From a virus: a stretch of 20,900 nt of DNA. Positions 18,831 to 20,900 of this stretch are shown here, piece by piece (the first letter of the stretch is position 1; each line of letters starts with the position of its first letter). Under the pieces are notes generated by a model that was given only the letters and a program-made list of their open reading frames with translations, was not told the origin of the DNA and searched no databases. The stretch covers positions 1-20,900 of the IMG/VR virus record IMGVR_UViG_3300035698_008573; one strand, 5' to 3'. Both the position numbers and the translations under genes were made by a program.

Positions 18831-20006
18831 ATGAGTATTGGAACAGCTAACAGAACATCACTTTCTTTTATTAAGGAAGTTACAGCAGGCACAACACCTG
18901 CTGCCCCTGCTTTACAACTTTTACGTTTTACAAGTGAAACGCTAAACAGTTCAAACACAACTTCACAATCAGAAGAAATTGATGATGATCGTGGAGTTGC
19001 TGATTTAATTATTACTGATCAAAGTAATGCAGGTGATATTACTTGTGAAATGTCTGGAACTTCTTTTGATTCTTTTCTTGAATCAGTTTTAGCTTCTGAT
19101 GCTACATGGTCTGCTGAAGCTATGGCAGAAACAACTATTTCAGCAGATGCAACTGGATTTCTTGATTCAGGAAATGGTTTTGTAACAGAAGGTTTTGAAG
19201 TTGGGCAATTTATAGAAGTTTCAGGTTTTGTTGGAACAACAATTAACAGAATTTATCGCGCTGTTACTGTTGCTGCTGGAGAAATCACAACTTTTCCTGC
19301 ACCTGCAACAACTGAAGCTGCTGGAGCATCGGTAACAATAGATGGTTCAACTATTAAATCAGGAAAAACTGATCACTCTTATTCTGTACAGAAAAAGCAT
19401 GGTGATATTGCTACACCTCTTTATCAAAACTTTAGAGGGATTCGCATTAACACAATGAATTTAGATTTAAATATCGGTTCAATTGTTAAAATTGCTTTTG
19501 GTCTAAATGGAATGACTGTTGAAAACACAACAACAGCTATTGCAGGTCAAACTGAAGTTGCAAAAACTATTAGTGAACTAATGAATGCTGCAAGTAATGT
19601 TTCAAACATTTCTGCAAGTAATGGCTCAACAGTAACAACGGCAATTAAATTTACCAAGTTAACTTTGAACTATAACAATAACCATAGGGAACAAAAAGCA
19701 ATTGGAACCCTTGGGGCTTTTGATGTAAAACTTGGTTCAATAAATGCAACCGTGAACATTAACCCTTATTTTGAAGATAAAGAATTGTTAGACGCTTTCC
19801 TAGCCTCCGATAGTTTTGTTCTTTCTTGGCAAATGACTTCACCGGATGGCTACACTTATGTTTTTAGCTTGCCTAGAGTGAAGTTTACAAATCAGTCTTT
19901 AAATGCAGGTGCAAAAGATACTGATATGATTATTCAATCTGATGTTTTGGGATTGTTTGAATCAACACAAGGTGTAACTATGAGAATTGATCGCTTTGTT
20001 CCCTAA
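18831..20006 (+). CDS. major tail tube protein (Phage_tube_2-like), 391 aa
   Basis: Hexamer rings of this protein stack to form the non-contractile tail. ATG 18831 follows AAGAGGTT. The start (NRTSLSFIKEVTAGTTPAAP) and QLLRFTSETLNSSNTT...ID, then DDRGVADLIITDQSNAGDI and FDSFLESVL, match the Phage_tube_2 family pattern (NRTxLxYxxExTxGTTP, LRxTxESL, S-x-E-I-x-x-D-R-x-V-x-D). The middle (DATGFLDSGNGFVTEGFEVGQFIEVSGF) looks like an inserted Ig-like or barrel domain. The last strands (FSLPRVKFTNQSLNAGAKDTD) are typical too. No sheath gene follows, so the tail is siphovirus-like. Confidence 0.85.
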   Translation: MSIGTANRTSLSFIKEVTAGTTPAAPALQLLRFTSETLNSSNTTSQSEEIDDDRGVADLIITDQSNAGDITCEMSGTSFDSFLESVLASDATWSAEAMAETTISADATGFLDSGNGFVTEGFEVGQFIEVSGFVGTTINRIYRAVTVAAGEITTFPAPATTEAAGASVTIDGSTIKSGKTDHSYSVQKKHGDIATPLYQNFRGIRINTMNLDLNIGSIVKIAFGLNGMTVENTTTAIAGQTEVAKTISELMNAASNVSNISASNGSTVTTAIKFTKLTLNYNNNHREQKAIGTLGAFDVKLGSINATVNINPYFEDKELLDAFLASDSFVLSWQMTSPDGYTYVFSLPRVKFTNQSLNAGAKDTDMIIQSDVLGLFESTQGVTMRIDRFVP

Positions 20007-20037
20007 GAAATAATTAGATTACGAAAGTAGTAAACCC

Positions 20038-20142
20038 TTTTGGGGGAACAGCAAAAAATAAAGTTTATTATGCCTGATGGTGAACTTTAGCTGTTCCCCC
20101 AAATTCAAACATCAGGCACAACAAAAAATATTAATCAGGTGA
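20038..20142 (+). ncRNA. structured leader candidate with pseudoknot-capable loop
   Basis: TTTGGGGGAACAGC (20039-20052) pairs exactly with GCTGTTCCCCCAAA (20090-20103). Above it, after a six-A bulge, TAAAGTT (20059-20065) pairs with AACTTTA (20083-20089), leaving a 17-nt loop with TGCCTGATG (20071-20079). This nonamer is perfectly complementary to CATCAGGCA (20110-20118) and, over 6 Watson-Crick plus 2 wobble pairs, to the SD segment ATCAGGTG (20134-20141) of the next gene. No U-tract follows the stem, so it is not a normal terminator. A translation switch or T4 gene 32-like leader knot for the tail chaperone gene is suggested. Confidence 0.5.
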
Positions 20143-20147
20143 TTATT

Positions 20148-20597
20148 ATGGAATTGCAAAACGTAAAGTTAGATTTAAATGCTTGTGAAGATGGAATTTG
20201 GTTTGATTATGGTGATGATGCTGAAGTAAGAATTGCAGCTTGGGGCAATAAAGAACATGCAGCATTTTTAACAAAGATTTTAAAAACTTATGGAAAGCGT
20301 TTAAATAAACTTTCTGAAGTTGAACAACGTGAAATAATGGCAGGTCAATGGCCTCATATAGTTACAGGATTAAAAGGCTTTACTGATGAAGGTGAAGAAG
20401 TTCCTTACACTCCACAATTGATAATTGATCTAAATAAAAATCCTCAATTTGATAAATTCTTTAAAGACTGTATGAAACTCTCAAAAGATACAGAGCATTT
20501 TACAGTTGAGAGTATTAAAGAAGTGGAAAAGATCTTAGCTTCATCATCGAATGGTTCTATAGATGGGGTTCAACAGTTGGAGAACTTGAAAAGCTAA
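20148..20597 (+). CDS. tail assembly chaperone, gpG-like frame, 149 aa
   Basis: ATG 20148 has AGGTGA eight bases upstream; a GTG at 20139 in frame lies within that SD. The sequence (MELQNVKLDLNACEDGIWFDYGDDAEVRIAAWGNKEHAAFL with the conserved W-F-x-Y, A-E-x-x-I and A-x-x-x-x-x-N-x-x splits) resembles the chaperone that coats the tape measure protein during tail building. It lies between tail tube gene and tape measure gene, as in lambda G. The end is acidic/Ser-rich. The -1 frame is open under its last 79 nt and continues to 20863, see the extension entry. Confidence 0.7.
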   Translation: MELQNVKLDLNACEDGIWFDYGDDAEVRIAAWGNKEHAAFLTKILKTYGKRLNKLSEVEQREIMAGQWPHIVTGLKGFTDEGEEVPYTPQLIIDLNKNPQFDKFFKDCMKLSKDTEHFTVESIKEVEKILASSSNGSIDGVQQLENLKS

Positions 20598-20863
20598 GTG
20601 AAGCAACAGGAAAAATTCCGAAAGCTTTAAAAAGTAAACCTGAAATTCCTGAAGGCTTGGCTTCCTATATACGGGCCTTTAGGATTTTAAATAGAAGGAG
20701 AACAGCAGACAAAGAAAAACAGGAATTGGAACCTTTCACACTTTCACAACTAATAGAAGTTTCAAAAGTGATTGGTGAAAATGATCAACTTGGGTTCATA
20801 GAAATTATGCTTAATGTTGATGATCATTTTATTAGGCTAACGAAAGAAGATAGGAGCATTTAG
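20519..20863 (+). CDS. gpT-like extension of the tail chaperone, reached by -1 frameshift
   Basis: The -1 frame opens after TAA 20516-20518 and runs to TAG 20861-20863 without any ATG or GTG until a TTG at 20657 that has no SD. Its sequence reads as protein (VGELEKLSEATGKIPKALK, PEIPEGLASYIRAFRILN, TLSQLIEVSKVIGENDQ), in the place of the lambda GT extension. The overlap with the upstream gene is 20519-20597. Candidate slip sites are GGAAAAG (20525-20531, A-site AAG re-pairs as AAA) and AAAAGC near the stop (20589-20594); neither is an ideal X-XXY-YYZ heptamer. The coordinates show the open stretch; the true product would begin at 20148. Confidence 0.6.
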   Translation, partial: RSGKDLSFIIEWFYRWGSTVGELEKLSEATGKIPKALKSKPEIPEGLASYIRAFRILNRRRTADKEKQELEPFTLSQLIEVSKVIGENDQLGFIEIMLNVDDHFIRLTKEDRSI

Positions 20864-20865
20864 TT

Positions 20866-20900
20866 TTGGAATTAGAAAGCTTAGTTAGTGTAAAACTTGA
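20866..20900 (+). CDS. start of probable tape measure gene (cut by window edge)
   Basis: TTG 20866 follows TAGGAG (20851-20856) by 9 nt and begins ELESLVSVKLD, the usual opening of tape measure proteins (short strand segment 'xxLxVxLxLD' before a long coiled coil). It directly follows the chaperone frames, which is the invariant order in siphoviruses. Only 11 codons are seen. Confidence 0.5.
   Translation, partial: MELESLVSVKL

Noticed and set aside
20038-20103. Reading the 14-bp stem as an intrinsic terminator
   Set aside because: The stem is followed by AAATTCAAAC, not a T tract, and the apical loop is too long; a regulatory structure fits better.

Overview
The window is a stretch of a tailed double-stranded DNA phage or prophage (Caudoviricetes). 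Every supported gene lies on the + strand, most genes are a few bases apart or overlap, and the right half follows the packaging-head-neck-tail order of a long non-contractile tailed phage (siphovirus-like). No integrase, repressor, lysis, replication polymerase, tRNA or CRISPR array is visible. The DNA is AT-rich (about 30-35% GC in rows counted by hand). Signal peptides, a lipoprotein box and sigma70-like signals suggest a Gram-negative bacterial host, but the host cannot be named from the sequence.

Region 1 (1-250) is the 3' end of an open frame with clearly higher GC (about 45% by hand count); it may be a host gene at a prophage edge or a transferred gene. Region 2 (about 316-6726) is an accessory block of about twenty small, mostly unrecognised genes, many coupled by ATGA/GTGA start-stop overlaps. 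They include two very basic 35-36 aa mini-proteins, several Cys-cluster (probably zinc-binding) proteins, a small conserved phage protein of the 'SCWxLTWKE' type, two membrane proteins, a PD-(D/E)XK-like nuclease, a secreted protein with a signal peptide and a probable lipoprotein. The block is split at 2886-3255 by a structured non-coding gap with direct and inverted repeats.

Region 3 (6727-15274) is packaging and head: large terminase, DUF4055-type portal, a 44 aa gene, a Mu gpF/SPP1 gp7-like minor head protein, a scaffold-like protein, a perfect-stem terminator, a beta-helix virion protein carrying about fifteen 20-residue repeats, and two small beta-rich virion proteins. Region 4 (15251-16772) is a self-contained expression cassette for the P22-like major capsid protein: terminator hairpin, extended -10 promoter, a structured 240-nt leader, the coat gene and a classical terminator.

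Region 5 (16822-20900) holds a Lys/Ala-rich head protein, head-tail connector, head-closure, gp10-like neck protein, tail terminator, major tail tube protein, a structured intergenic RNA candidate, a pair of tail assembly chaperone frames probably joined by -1 frameshifting, and the first codons of a probable tape measure gene.

The most interesting observations are: (a) the 20038-20142 intergenic structure, whose 9-nt loop is perfectly complementary to a downstream decoy and also to the Shine-Dalgarno region of the chaperone gene; (b) the capsid cassette with a 5'-terminal hairpin and a possible SD switch; (c) the probable -1 frameshift tail chaperone; (d) the accessory block of polycationic, Cys-cluster and envelope-targeted small proteins, the likeliest place for undescribed host-takeover or exclusion functions.
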